A stretch of DNA of 64,000 bases from an uncultured Planctomycetota bacterium (GTDB taxonomy: Bacteria; Planctomycetota; Phycisphaerae; Phycisphaerales; UBA5793): the NCBI GenBank assembly GCA_900696685.1, contig CAADHA010000157.1, positions 1 through 64,000 on the forward strand, given 5' to 3'. Made by a program: the position numbers and the translations under genes. The notes under the pieces are model-generated. The model was not told the origin of the DNA. It worked only from the letters and a program-made list of their open reading frames with translations, and did no database searches. This document shows positions 55,340 to 64,000 of this stretch, one piece after another. Position 1 is the first letter of the stretch. Every line of letters begins with the position of its first letter.

Positions 55340-56002
55340 ATGGCGCAGCGCCGATTCCACTACGAGCAGGCTTTTGAACACTACCTGCGGTGCCATCGCG
55401 TGCCTTATGTCGCCGTCGATGAGGCGCGCAAGGCGCTGACGCGGCCGGAGAACCATCCCGGCCCCGTCGCCGGCGATGCGCTCAAGTCATTCGACTTCGT
55501 GGTGTACAGTCCGGACGGCAATCTTCTTCTGGACGTCAAGGGGCGCAAGTGTGCCTCGCAGTGGGGGCGGCGGGCCAAGTCGCCCAAGCGCCTCTCGGGA
55601 ACACGCCTCGCCATCGGGCGCACGGGCCGGCTTGAATCCTGGGTGACGGACGAGGACGTCGAGTCGCTCGGCGCGTGGTCCCATCTCTTCGGTTCGTCCT
55701 TCCGCGCCCTGTTTCTGTTCATGTACTGGTGCGAGAGTCAGCCGCCTGATTCGCTCTTTCAGGAGGTTTTCGAGTTCGGCGGGCGGTGGTATGTGCTGAG
55801 GTGCGTCGATCTCTGCGATTACCGCCGGTGCATGGTGCGGCGCAGCGAGCGCTGGGGGACGTGGTGCGTGCCCGCGGAGGAGTTCCGGGCCATCAGCCGC
55901 CCCTTCGCCGTGCATCGCCTGATGGGTGAAGGCGCGCCGTCGCCGGGTGATCTAGTATCTCACGGCAGCCGGGCCGGGCGGCCGACCGCAATTGGCTCTT
56001 GA
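55340..56002 (+). CDS. HYExAFE-type conserved protein, possible nuclease fold
   Basis: A 220-residue protein with RFHYEQAFEHYLR at the start, the motif after which this planctomycete family is known. FDFVVYSPDGNLLLDVKGRK resembles a PD-(D/E)XK nuclease core (Asp, Asp-x-Lys), but catalytic activity is not shown. No partner gene points to a role. It stands alone after a 137-base gap, which holds no gene. Confidence 0.7.
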   Translation: MAQRRFHYEQAFEHYLRCHRVPYVAVDEARKALTRPENHPGPVAGDALKSFDFVVYSPDGNLLLDVKGRKCASQWGRRAKSPKRLSGTRLAIGRTGRLESWVTDEDVESLGAWSHLFGSSFRALFLFMYWCESQPPDSLFQEVFEFGGRWYVLRCVDLCDYRRCMVRRSERWGTWCVPAEEFRAISRPFAVHRLMGEGAPSPGDLVSHGSRAGRPTAIGS

Positions 56003-56055
56003 ACCTGACCGCGCGCCGGCCGCGCGGCATCCGGTGACACAAGGAGGTCCTGACC

Positions 56056-56355
56056 ATGAGACGACCACGACCCACGCTCGGAGCGCTGCTGGCGCTGAAC
56101 GTTCTTCTCGTCGCCGTGCTGGCGCTGGTGTCCTTCGCGCCCTCCGTGCAGGCAGGAGGACTCCGCCAGAACGCGGGCGACTACATCATGGTCGGCGGAA
56201 GCATCAACGGCTCCACGAGCAACGCCGTCTACGTCCTCGACCAGCGCAGCGGGACACTGCTCAGTTTCCTGTACGACCGCTCGTCGCGCAAACTCCGGGG
56301 CCTTTCCGTGCGCAGCGTCTCCAGTGACGCCCGGCGTTTCAGCCCCTCGCGCTGA
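56056..56355 (+). CDS. Small exported protein of unknown function
   Basis: A 99-residue product with a signal peptide (residues 1-33, ending VQA) and a mature domain with GDYIMVGGSINGSTSNAVYV and LDQRSGTLLSFLYD. AAGGAGG precedes the ATG. The pattern VYVLDQRSGTLLSF resembles LYVLEKRAGRIFVY in the next gene, so the two are probably related. Role unknown. Confidence 0.6.
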   Translation: MRRPRPTLGALLALNVLLVAVLALVSFAPSVQAGGLRQNAGDYIMVGGSINGSTSNAVYVLDQRSGTLLSFLYDRSSRKLRGLSVRSVSSDARRFSPSR

Positions 56356-56422
56356 TGCGCGGCCGCGCCGTGAACGCATCCTCACGCCTGCACACCCAGA
56401 ACCCGACATGGGAAGACCGACC

Positions 56423-56746
56423 ATGAACACCCGCACCGACCGCACTTCGTCGCTCGCCGCCTCGGCCGCCCTCTGGGCCTCCGCCTTTGTGGTGGCCGCG
56501 ATGATCCTCACCCAGGCCGGCCGCCTCGCCGGCAACCAGGCCCGCGCCGAGATGGCGGCCGACGGCAGCGAATACGGCCTCGTCACGACCAAGGGCGGCA
56601 ACGAGGAACTTCTCTACGTCCTCGAGAAGCGAGCCGGCCGCATCTTCGTCTACGAGGCCCGGCAGAATGACGGCCTTGTCCTGCTGGACTTTGCCGACGT
56701 CGGCGAAGTCGTTACCCGGCTCTCAGGCAAGGGCGAAGGGAAGTAG
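56423..56746 (+). CDS. Small membrane-anchored protein, relative of the previous one
   Basis: A 107-residue product with an N-terminal membrane helix (residues 10-32) and an exported domain with EELLYVLEKRAGRIFVYEA and LLDFADVGEVVTRL. The ATG at 56423 follows GGAAG. It shares an LYVLxxRxGxI pattern with the previous gene, suggesting a small beta-rich family. A probable terminator follows. Confidence 0.6.
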   Translation: MNTRTDRTSSLAASAALWASAFVVAAMILTQAGRLAGNQARAEMAADGSEYGLVTTKGGNEELLYVLEKRAGRIFVYEARQNDGLVLLDFADVGEVVTRLSGKGEGK

Positions 56747-56748
56747 AC

Positions 56749-56805
56749 CGCCGGCCTGCCCGAGGCGTGATCCGTTCCACCCACGGCCGGCGCCGACGGC
56801 TTTTT
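56749..56805 (+). terminator. Probable terminator after the small-protein genes
   Basis: CGCCGGCC (56749-56756) and GGCCGGCG (56785-56792) can form an eight-base stem with a long loop, and TTTTT occurs at 56801-56805. A shorter hairpin GCCG/CGGC lies directly before the T run. The fit is moderate. Confidence 0.4.
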
Positions 56806-56971
56806 CTGCGATTTTGTCCTCCGAGCAGCAGGGGGCGCCCTGCATCAGGGTCGTTTCCCTGATTGTCTGTCAGTCAACGAGCGCCATCGATTGGCGGGAA
56901 TACGCGCGGCCGCGCCGCCGATTCGCTCTAAGAGACCGTGCTGCGCTCACGCCGGACGGAGGAAGGCCATC

Positions 56972-58807
56972 ATGTGTGACTCTCATCGCTGCCGCTTTGC
57001 AGGTGGGCCGTCACTGCGACTCATTCTTATCGCCGCGACGTTCGCCGCCGCCGCCGCCGCGCCGGCGCAGCATCCCTATCCTGATGATCCCGACTGGATC
57101 TCGAGCGACCTGCGCTACTCGACGGGCGGCGCCCTTGCCGACATCAACGGCGACGGCCTGCTTGATCTGATCGTCGCCAACGGCAACGACATGCGCCGCG
57201 AGCGCGTCGCCGTCTACCACAACCGCGGCAACGGGGTCTTCCCACTCACGCCCGACTGGGAATCGAGCGACGTCGAGTACAACGGCCACCTCGACATCGC
57301 GGATGTCAACGGCGACGGCTGGCCGGACGTGGCCGTCGCAGTCCTGCTGCCGGGCATCGCCAGCGCCAAGGTCTACCTCAACAACGCGGGAACGCTTTCC
57401 AGCCTGCCCGACTGGTTCTCGAACGAGGCGGACGCGACCTTCGGCTGCGCCTTCGGCGACATGAACGGCGACGGCCGGCCCGACCTCGCCCTCGCCTCAG
57501 GCTGGATGTATGGACGCAATCCCTTTCCTGTGCGCGTCTACCTCAACGTCAACGGCGTGCTCTCGCGGACTCCCGCGTGGTCCTCACGCCTCGCGTACAT
57601 TCACAACGGCTGCACATGGGAGGACGCCGACCGCGACGGATGGCTCGATCTTGTACAGGTCGGCTCGTTCAGCGAGACCGTGATCTTCCGCAACGAGGGC
57701 GGCATGCTCGGCGTCGATCCCGCCTGGTCCACGAGCGACAGCCCGGACCAGGATTCGATCATGGCCGTCGCGGGCGACGTCAACGGCGACGGCTGGGCGG
57801 ACCTCTTCACCACGGACAACACGCAGTTGAGCGGCTCGGGGCGCTTCCGCCAGTATAACGGCCTCGAAACGGGCTACTACACGCGCAGCGCCACGTGGAG
57901 TTACTTCGACGGGTACGGCTCTGCGGTGGCGCTGGCCGATGTGAACCTCGACGGGCGGATCGATCTCGCCACGGGCGCGTGGTGGGACAACACGCGCCTC
58001 TTCTACAACCACGGCGCGGGCCTGCCGGCGCTGCCCTCGTGGTCGAGCCGGCGAACCTCGGTCATTGAGAAGATCGTCTTCGGCGACGTCAATCCGCACT
58101 GCGGCGTCGAGCAGCGCCACACCGAGCGATTCGAGGCGCCGCAGGGCCGGCCGCGGCAGTTCACGCTCGCGCGGCGTCAGATCAGCACGGTGTTGGAGGT
58201 CCGCCTCGACGGCTCGCCCTTGCCGCGCACGGCGTACACCTTCAATCGCGAGCGCGCGTGGATCAGCGTGGATCTCAATCTCCCCGGACGCGTTCTCGAA
58301 GTCGACTACGCCTGGTCGCCGGAGATCGACATGGCGATCACCAACTGGGACGCGGGTCTGGGCAACTTCATGTATCTCAACCGTCTCTTCGTGGACTGCA
58401 ACGGCAACCGGCAGCCGGACGGCTGCGACGTCTTCAACGGCGCGTCGGAGGACCGCAACGGCAACGGCATTCCGGACGAGTGCGAGGGGCCGCGCCTCGC
58501 CGTGGATGCCGCGTGTCCGGGGGGCGGGGCCATCCGCGTCGAGTGGAGCGGCGCGACGCCGGGGGGACAGGCGGCGCTGATCTATGCGCTCAATCGGGGC
58601 TCGTTCGCGGTGCCGCCGCAGTATCCCTGCGCCGGGACGCGGCTGGGGCTGGGTGCGAGCCGGATTCGCGTGGTGTGGCAGGGCGGGGCGGGGGTCAATG
58701 GCGGCCGCGTGCTGACCGGCACGGCCCCGCGCAGCGTCTGCGGCGGCTTCATTCAGTTGCTCGACATCGCCACATGCGGCCCGAGCAACGTGGCGGTCGT
58801 GGAGTAG
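56972..58807 (+). CDS. Secreted FG-GAP/VCBS repeat protein with a dockerin-like calcium-loop end
   Basis: A 611-residue exported protein (signal peptide to about residue 30, ending AAPAQ). Residues 35-400 contain six or more FG-GAP/VCBS repeats, each with a calcium-binding loop such as DINGDGLLDLIVA, DVNGDGWPDVAVA, DMNGDGRPDLALA and DVNLDGRIDLATG, building a beta-propeller. The C-terminal segment has DCNGNRQPDGCDVFNG and EDRNGNGIPDECEG, paired calcium loops typical of planctomycete surface proteins and similar to dockerin. The ATG at 56972 follows AGGAAGG. Likely a cell-surface adhesion or carbohydrate-binding protein. Confidence 0.82.
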   Translation: MCDSHRCRFAGGPSLRLILIAATFAAAAAAPAQHPYPDDPDWISSDLRYSTGGALADINGDGLLDLIVANGNDMRRERVAVYHNRGNGVFPLTPDWESSDVEYNGHLDIADVNGDGWPDVAVAVLLPGIASAKVYLNNAGTLSSLPDWFSNEADATFGCAFGDMNGDGRPDLALASGWMYGRNPFPVRVYLNVNGVLSRTPAWSSRLAYIHNGCTWEDADRDGWLDLVQVGSFSETVIFRNEGGMLGVDPAWSTSDSPDQDSIMAVAGDVNGDGWADLFTTDNTQLSGSGRFRQYNGLETGYYTRSATWSYFDGYGSAVALADVNLDGRIDLATGAWWDNTRLFYNHGAGLPALPSWSSRRTSVIEKIVFGDVNPHCGVEQRHTERFEAPQGRPRQFTLARRQISTVLEVRLDGSPLPRTAYTFNRERAWISVDLNLPGRVLEVDYAWSPEIDMAITNWDAGLGNFMYLNRLFVDCNGNRQPDGCDVFNGASEDRNGNGIPDECEGPRLAVDAACPGGGAIRVEWSGATPGGQAALIYALNRGSFAVPPQYPCAGTRLGLGASRIRVVWQGGAGVNGGRVLTGTAPRSVCGGFIQLLDIATCGPSNVAVVE

Positions 58808-58904
58808 ATGCAGCGCCGTGAGAGCCATGAAGGGGTCGCGTCGATCCCGCGGTCGAGCGTGAATCCGCCTAGAATCGTCATTCGGTCTCTCGTGGAGATG
58901 CGCC

Positions 58905-59924
58905 TTGACGACTTCGGCCCGGACCGCGCTTCAGCCTGAAACTCCCAGCGCCGATGAACGCGCGTTCATCGCCGAGGTGCTGCGCGCTGAGAGCGCGGCG
59001 ATCGAGCGCGTCGTCGAGAATCTCGGCGACGAGTTGCACGCGGCGGCGGACCTGCTCGACCGATGCACCGGGCACGTGGCCGTCACCGGCATGGGCAAGA
59101 GCGGCCTGATCGCGCAGAAGATCAGCGCGACGCTTTCGAGCCTCGGCCTGCCGAGCCACTTCATTCACCCGGCCGAGGCACTGCACGGCGACCTCGGCCG
59201 CGTGCGCGAGGGCGACGTGGTCTGGGCGCTGAGTTACTCCGGCAACACCGACGAAGTGGTGCAACTCGGGCACGTGATCCGCGACGAGGGGCTGCCGATT
59301 CTCGCCGTGAGTTCCAATCCGGCCAGTCGCCTGGCGCGGCTGGCGACGGTGCACCTGTCGATTGGCCACGTTGATGAGGCGTGCCCGCATAATCTCGCGC
59401 CGACGGCTTCGACGACCGCGATGCTCGCGCTGGGCGATGCCCTGGCTCTGGCCGTGAGCAGGCGGCGGCGCTTCTCGCCCGAAGACTTCCGCAGGCGGCA
59501 TCCAGGCGGGACGCTCGGCGTGCTCCTTCAGCGGATCACCGACGTGCTGCGCTTCCGCGTGGGCGAAAACCTCCCGCTGATCCGCGTTGACGCGACGGTC
59601 CGTGAAGCGCTGAAACAGGCGGACGTCGGACGGCGCCCCGGCGCCATGCTGATGATCGACGAGCAGGGCGCGCTGGCGGGCGTCTTCACCGACGGCGACT
59701 TGCGCCGACTTGTGCTCAGGGACGCCGGCGCCCTTGACCGGCCCATCGCGTCGGTAATGACCCGCCGGCCTCGGGTACTCCGGGCCGATCAGATCGTCCG
59801 CGACGCCGTGGCCCTCGTGCAGGAGTTCCGCCCCGACGAGATTCCTGTGGTTGATGAGGCGGGAAGGCCGATCGGTCTTGTAGACGTGCAGGACCTCATC
59901 GCATTGCGGATCATCCAGGAATAG
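58905..59924 (+). CDS. kdsD: D-arabinose 5-phosphate isomerase
   Basis: KdsD (KpsF/GutQ family) turns ribulose 5-phosphate into arabinose 5-phosphate for Kdo synthesis. The SIS domain (residues 20-200) has VTGMGKSGLIAQKISATLSS, HPAEALHGDLG and SYSGNTDEV, with ASTTAMLALGDALA later; residues 210-339 are two CBS domains. It starts at a TTG codon with GGAG nine bases upstream, since the neighbouring ATG is out of frame. It precedes kdsC in the classical kdsD-kdsC-lpt order. Confidence 0.92.
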   Translation: MTTSARTALQPETPSADERAFIAEVLRAESAAIERVVENLGDELHAAADLLDRCTGHVAVTGMGKSGLIAQKISATLSSLGLPSHFIHPAEALHGDLGRVREGDVVWALSYSGNTDEVVQLGHVIRDEGLPILAVSSNPASRLARLATVHLSIGHVDEACPHNLAPTASTTAMLALGDALALAVSRRRRFSPEDFRRRHPGGTLGVLLQRITDVLRFRVGENLPLIRVDATVREALKQADVGRRPGAMLMIDEQGALAGVFTDGDLRRLVLRDAGALDRPIASVMTRRPRVLRADQIVRDAVALVQEFRPDEIPVVDEAGRPIGLVDVQDLIALRIIQE

Positions 59925-59931
59925 TTCTGCC

Positions 59932-60471
59932 GTGAGCGAGCCGCATGACGCCGCGAACATCCGCCTGCTCGTCCTCGACGTGGACGGCGTGATGACCGAC
60001 GGCGGGATCATCATCGACGACGACGGGCGCGAGAGCAAGGTCTTTCACGTGCGCGACGGGTTCGGAATCCGCCTGTGGCAGCGGCTCGGAGGCGAGGCGG
60101 CGATCATCACGGGGCGGTCCAGCCGCGTCGTGACGCACCGTGCCGCAGAACTGCACATCCGCGAGATCATGCAGGGCGTGCGCGACAAGGGCGAAGCGCT
60201 GGCCGCCCTTCTGGCGCGGACGGGGCGCACGGCCGGGGAGACGGCCGCGATCGGAGATGATCTCAACGACCTGGCGCTGCTGGCGGGCGTCGGCTATCCT
60301 ATGGCAGTGGCGGATGCGGCTCCGCAGGTGCGCCGGGCCGCCCGGTTCGTGACCGAGGCCCCCGGAGGCCGCGGGGCGGTGCGCGAGGCGATCGAGCACC
60401 TGCTTGCCGAGCAGGGGCGGTGGAACCAAGCGGCCGCCCTCTTCGCGCCAACCGCGCACAAGGAGGCCTGA
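59932..60471 (+). CDS. kdsC: 3-deoxy-D-manno-octulosonate 8-phosphate phosphatase
   Basis: KdsC removes phosphate from Kdo 8-phosphate. The 179-residue HAD-family protein has motif I VLDVDGVMTDGG near residue 14, motif II ITGRSS near 61, Lys of DKGEAL near 86 and motif III GDDLNDLALL near 108. As in KdsC, the cap is minimal. It begins with GTG seven bases after kdsD ends. The following gene begins five bases after its stop. Confidence 0.93.
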   Translation: MSEPHDAANIRLLVLDVDGVMTDGGIIIDDDGRESKVFHVRDGFGIRLWQRLGGEAAIITGRSSRVVTHRAAELHIREIMQGVRDKGEALAALLARTGRTAGETAAIGDDLNDLALLAGVGYPMAVADAAPQVRRAARFVTEAPGGRGAVREAIEHLLAEQGRWNQAAALFAPTAHKEA

Positions 60472-60475
60472 TCTC

Positions 60476-63400
60476 ATGCGTCCACGACGGGCCGCGATCG
60501 CCGATCGTCACATGCTCCTGGTCGGCCTGGCGGGGCTGCTGGGGGCGATTGTGCTGCTCATGCTGGTTGTCTTCGGCTCGCGCGGGCGCGTCTCCGAATC
60601 CCGCAGCACGCCGGCGATCTCGCGCGAACTGCTCGACGCCGACGTCAGCGAGCGTGATCCCTCCAAGCGCGTGCTCATCGGCGAGTCGCAGAAGGCCAGC
60701 GGCGATCCGCTCGGCGCCCTCCAGACGGGGCGCGGCGAACTGGAGTTCACTAACGACCAGGGCCTGCTCGCACTGCGCTACCGCTGGGACAAGTCCGATC
60801 CGCTCGAAACCGGGTGGAACCGCTTCACCAATCCGCAAGCGTGGATCTACCGGACCGAGAATCAGTTGATCTACATCCGCGCCGAAGAGGGGCAGTTTCT
60901 CCTCGCGGACAACCGCCAGCCGCAGGTGGGCGTGCTCGCGGGCAACGTCGTCGTGTCGCTCTTCGAGTCCGCGGGGCGGCGCGGAGTGTATTCGATCGAC
61001 GTCGGCCGCGACGTGCCGGTCGCCGAGTTTTCGACGAGTTCGTTCAGTTTCGACGCCGTGAGGCTCAGCGGCCGCACCGAAGACCGCGTCGTGGTGCGCA
61101 CGGCCGACGTGATCCTGCTCGGCACGGGCCTGAACCTGCTCTTCAACGAGCGCCTCGGGCGCATCGAGGAACTCGACATCGCGCAGCGCGAGTTGATCGT
61201 CTACCGCCGCGACGGCGCGGCGGATTCGGGCGCGGCGGCGTCCATTCGTCCGCGGGGCGCGGAAGGCGGCGCCGCGTCCGCGCCGCCATCGGCAGCCTCG
61301 GCAGGCGGCGGGCGGGGCGAGCCGCGGTCCGCGGAACTGCTCTGGCGCGACGTGACTCCCTATCGACTCACGCTCACGGACGAAGTGATCATCACTCAGG
61401 GCGAGGGGAAGGACCAGCTGCGCGTCGTGGGGCGCGACCTCGCGGCGGACTTCGCCGTGCGGCGCGGTGAAGGGGGGGGGCAGCTGACGGGGGCGCCGTC
61501 GTCGAGACGGCTTGACGGCGGCGAGGGCGGCGGCGACCGCCCGCTCGCGCCCGCGCCGGGGCCGGACCCGCGGGTTGCGTCCATTCCCATGCTGCTCGCG
61601 TCGATGCGCCTGGCGGCCGTGCCGATCCTCCCGACATTCCTCGGAAGCGACCGCGGGCCGGCCGCCGGCGACATCCACATCACCGGAGGCGGCTCGCTCA
61701 ATCTCATTCCCCTCGACGGCACGCCTCGGCAACTCCACGATCCCGACGACCTGCACGCAACGCTCCACGGCGATCCCGTGCGGGTCGACTTCGGATCCTT
61801 CTACGCCATCGGCACGGAACTCGTCTACTCGCGAGCCGAGGCGGTGGCAAGGCTGCTGTGCACGCGCGATCAGCCGCTTGAAGCGGGTGTTCCGGGTGAG
61901 GCGCGGCTGACGTCCGTCTTTCCGTTCGAGTACCAGTTCGATCCGCTCGCATCGACGGGGGCCACACGGGGCGTGCTCCAGGGCGCCGGGACGATCGTCG
62001 GCCTGGCTCCACGCGAGCCGGCGCCGCCGTGGCTTGAGCCGCAGGCTGATCGGGAGAACCCGATGCGAGGTCTGCCTGTGGGGTTCTCCGTCAACTGGCT
62101 CGACGACTTCACGATCGAGTTCAAGGGCGTGCCGGAGGGCGGCGGGCTGGGGCGCATCGCCGCGGCCGTGTTCAACGGAACCGTTCACGTCGACGATCCG
62201 GAGGGATACTCGCTCGACTCACAGCAACTTCGCATCGACTTCAAGGACCGCTCCGGCACGCGCGAGCAGATCGTGGATTCCATCACCGCAAGCGGCGACG
62301 CGAGCCTGCGCTCGGCGGAGGGGAACGTCAGCGGCGACGAGTTGTTCGTCCTCTTCCGCGAGAACGCGCGAGGCTCATCCTCGCCTTCGCAGATGACGGT
62401 GACGGGAAGCGGGCGCGTGGCCGACGCGGACGGCTCGCTTGAGGCGCAGTACATCCAGGCGGACCTCGTGGAGGAATCGCTGGCGCAGCAGGAAGCGCTG
62501 CCGCGCGGCTTCGGCGGGTCGGCCGCCTTCGCCGTGAGCAACCTCCTGGCGCAGGGCGCGGTCGTTCTCTCGTTCGCGGACGGCGTCAGGGCGCTCGCGG
62601 ACCGCCTCGTGGCGGACGCCCGCACCGACAAGGCCGTCCTCACCGGCGAACAGGTGATCGTCAGCGACCCGACGCTCAACGTCATCGGCCGCCATGCCGA
62701 GATCACCAATGTTTCAACCAAGGATGGGGAGCGCACCGCGCGCTTCATCGGCGCCGGCACGCTGACCTACTTCGAAGAAGCCCGCAAAGACGCGAAAGAG
62801 GCGCCGGCGCGCGACGAGGCGCGGCCGATGCTGACGCCCGAGGAAATGCGCGAGGAACTGCGCCGCCGTCTCGAAGGCGGGAGCAGGGACGACGCGCCCG
62901 CGCCGCCCACGGGAGACGCGTCACCGGCCGCAGCCGATCCGGGCGGGCCGGCGCGCAACGAATCCATTGGAACCGTGACCGTCGAGTGGGCGGACCATCT
63001 CACTTTCGAGGAAGGACCCGGGCGCATCACGTTCGAGGGCGACGTTGAGGCCGTCTCCGAGCCGTCGCCGCAGGAGATCGACCGGATCGCGGGTCAGTGG
63101 ATGCGGATCGAGTTGACCGAGCCGATGAAGCCGGCCGGTGATCCGCAGGGCAGGCCGGTGCGCCGCATGCGCAAGATCACCGTTCTCGGCCGCGGCGATG
63201 AGCCTGCACAGGTCGAGGCCCAGCGCTTTGCCGACGGCGCTCGAACGCAGCGCGAGATGCTGCTTGCGATCGCCAGCGAGATCATTGAGTACACCGACGC
63301 GACGGAACTCTTCGAGGCGATCGGGGATGGCTGGATGCTCATCGTCGATTCGGGACAGGGAAGCAGCGAGGGATCGAGGAATGAGGGCGCCCAAGGGGGG

Positions 63401-63943
63401 GGCACGACGACTGACGCTACGGCGCCGACTGCTCAAGTCGCCGCGGAGCGCGATCCTTCGGCGGCCGCGGTGAAGTTCTCCGGGCCGGGTGAAACGGACT
63501 TCTCGTGGACCGGGCGGCTCTCCCTTCAGGGCGGATCGGGCCTCATGGTGATCTCGGACGACGTGCTGATGCGCCATCGGCCGCTCAACGAACCGGTCAT
63601 CCGCGTCGACTCCAACCGCATGACGGCCGTGCTGCGCTCCGCCGACGCCCTCGGCGCGCTCGACCTGTCGCGGCGCGAAGGCATGGACCTCACGCACGCG
63701 GTGGCGGAGGGCGACGTCTTCATCCGGCGCCTCGATCGCAGCATCTGGGCCGACCGCCTGTCCTATGACCGCAAGTCGCTTCTCGCCACGATCGAGTGCT
63801 TCGACAACAACTACGTCCTGCTCGAGAGCGCCTCGACGGGCGGAGCCGTGCAGGCCCGCCGCGTCCTCTGGGACTTTTTCACGAACAGCATCACGGTCGA
63901 AGGCACGCGCGTCGATGCGCCGATGCCGGCGATCCGCGAATAG
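60476..63943 (+). CDS. Giant LptC/LptA-like LPS transport protein
   Basis: A 1155-residue protein with an N-terminal membrane anchor (residues 14-37) and a long exported part rich in beta strands with OstA/LptA-like repeats (GNVVVSLFES, ITASGDASLRSAEGNVSGDELFV, DVEAVSEPS, then a last OstA-like pair near the end). It occupies the position of lptC and lptA after kdsC, so it probably is a single-chain bridge for LPS from inner to outer membrane. It is far longer than E. coli LptA (185) or LptC (191); the inserts contain Ala/Gly/Glu-rich linkers. AAGGAGG precedes the ATG at 60476. G runs lie at 61472 and 63395. Confidence 0.65.
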   Translation: MRPRRAAIADRHMLLVGLAGLLGAIVLLMLVVFGSRGRVSESRSTPAISRELLDADVSERDPSKRVLIGESQKASGDPLGALQTGRGELEFTNDQGLLALRYRWDKSDPLETGWNRFTNPQAWIYRTENQLIYIRAEEGQFLLADNRQPQVGVLAGNVVVSLFESAGRRGVYSIDVGRDVPVAEFSTSSFSFDAVRLSGRTEDRVVVRTADVILLGTGLNLLFNERLGRIEELDIAQRELIVYRRDGAADSGAAASIRPRGAEGGAASAPPSAASAGGGRGEPRSAELLWRDVTPYRLTLTDEVIITQGEGKDQLRVVGRDLAADFAVRRGEGGGQLTGAPSSRRLDGGEGGGDRPLAPAPGPDPRVASIPMLLASMRLAAVPILPTFLGSDRGPAAGDIHITGGGSLNLIPLDGTPRQLHDPDDLHATLHGDPVRVDFGSFYAIGTELVYSRAEAVARLLCTRDQPLEAGVPGEARLTSVFPFEYQFDPLASTGATRGVLQGAGTIVGLAPREPAPPWLEPQADRENPMRGLPVGFSVNWLDDFTIEFKGVPEGGGLGRIAAAVFNGTVHVDDPEGYSLDSQQLRIDFKDRSGTREQIVDSITASGDASLRSAEGNVSGDELFVLFRENARGSSSPSQMTVTGSGRVADADGSLEAQYIQADLVEESLAQQEALPRGFGGSAAFAVSNLLAQGAVVLSFADGVRALADRLVADARTDKAVLTGEQVIVSDPTLNVIGRHAEITNVSTKDGERTARFIGAGTLTYFEEARKDAKEAPARDEARPMLTPEEMREELRRRLEGGSRDDAPAPPTGDASPAAADPGGPARNESIGTVTVEWADHLTFEEGPGRITFEGDVEAVSEPSPQEIDRIAGQWMRIELTEPMKPAGDPQGRPVRRMRKITVLGRGDEPAQVEAQRFADGARTQREMLLAIASEIIEYTDATELFEAIGDGWMLIVDSGQGSSEGSRNEGAQGGGTTTDATAPTAQVAAERDPSAAAVKFSGPGETDFSWTGRLSLQGGSGLMVISDDVLMRHRPLNEPVIRVDSNRMTAVLRSADALGALDLSRREGMDLTHAVAEGDVFIRRLDRSIWADRLSYDRKSLLATIECFDNNYVLLESASTGGAVQARRVLWDFFTNSITVEGTRVDAPMPAIRE
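61472..61480 (+). repeat. Nine-G homopolymer inside the LptC/LptA-like gene
   Basis: Nine consecutive Gs encode a Gly run in a linker; a slip would shift the frame in the first third of the protein. Confidence 0.85.
63395..63402 (+). repeat. Eight-G homopolymer inside the LptC/LptA-like gene
   Basis: Eight consecutive Gs lie within a linker coding for Gly, Ala and Thr. A second G run (61472-61480) lies earlier in the same gene. Confidence 0.85.
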
Positions 63944-63966
63944 CGATCCGAGGCCTGGCGGCGCAC

Positions 63967-64000
63967 ATGGCGATGCCGCGCCCTCTTCAACGATCAGGCA
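63967..64000 (+). CDS. Start of a next gene cut by the window, possibly lptB
   Basis: An ATG 24 bases after the preceding stop opens a frame reading MAMPRPLQRSG to the window end. In the classical order kdsD-kdsC-lptC-lptA-lptB the next gene is the ABC ATPase lptB, but these 11 residues cannot show it. Confidence 0.3.
   Translation, partial: MAMPRPLQRSG

Overview
The window is a contiguous stretch of a high-GC bacterial chromosome that most resembles a planctomycete, probably of the class Phycisphaerae. This rests on inference from gene content: pseudopilin-type secreted proteins with the GFTLIELLVVIAIIALLIG start, a protein of the HYExAFE type, a C-terminal calcium-loop region of the DCNGN...NGIPDECE kind, giant multihaem proteins, tiny zinc-ribbon membrane proteins, and peptidoglycan and lipopolysaccharide genes together. 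No rRNA, tRNA, CRISPR array, insertion sequence or prophage was recognised.

Bases 1-17400 form an envelope and housekeeping region, mostly on the minus strand. ftsW (plus) faces a minus-strand run that reads dksA-like, lspA, a threonine-rich leader peptide with attenuator, thrS, murE, murF, mraY and a CrtC/lipocalin-like gene. Upstream of that lie accA, two pseudopilin genes each with its own terminator and candidate promoter, murG and an HMG-CoA-lyase-like gene. The clearest unexpected signal is a 19-residue leader peptide containing 10 threonines, followed by mutually exclusive hairpins just upstream of thrS.

Bases 17400-26400 hold a respiratory region. On the minus strand are two membrane zinc-ribbon proteins, a type II NADH dehydrogenase fused to a cyclic-nucleotide-binding domain, and a tetrahaem cytochrome c554-like protein. 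Divergently on the plus strand is a tight operon: a protein with two cyclic-nucleotide-binding domains fused to a four-cluster ferredoxin, a 39-residue ORF, a di-haem cytochrome b-like membrane protein, a membrane-anchored tetrahaem cytochrome and an octahaem cytochrome. Together these look like an undescribed electron-transfer chain with possible nucleotide control.

Bases 26400-49300 are mixed: an aminotransferase, an orphan adenine-type DNA methyltransferase, a TolB-like propeller protein, a pseudouridine synthase, a MATE exporter, a PilT ATPase, a giant 1945-residue octahaem protein ending in a cupredoxin-like domain, a nitroreductase, a thioredoxin-like protein, MlaF/MlaD lipid-transport genes and a lipase-like hydrolase. 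A 640-base gene-poor but hairpin-rich segment lies at 41184-41821.

Bases 49400-55200 are a surface-polysaccharide cluster (epimerase, GT4, formyltransferase, deacetylase, GT2, acetyltransferase). The remainder carries small secreted proteins, an FG-GAP repeat protein, and the Kdo/LPS-export order kdsD-kdsC-giant LptC/LptA-like protein, with the next gene cut by the window end.
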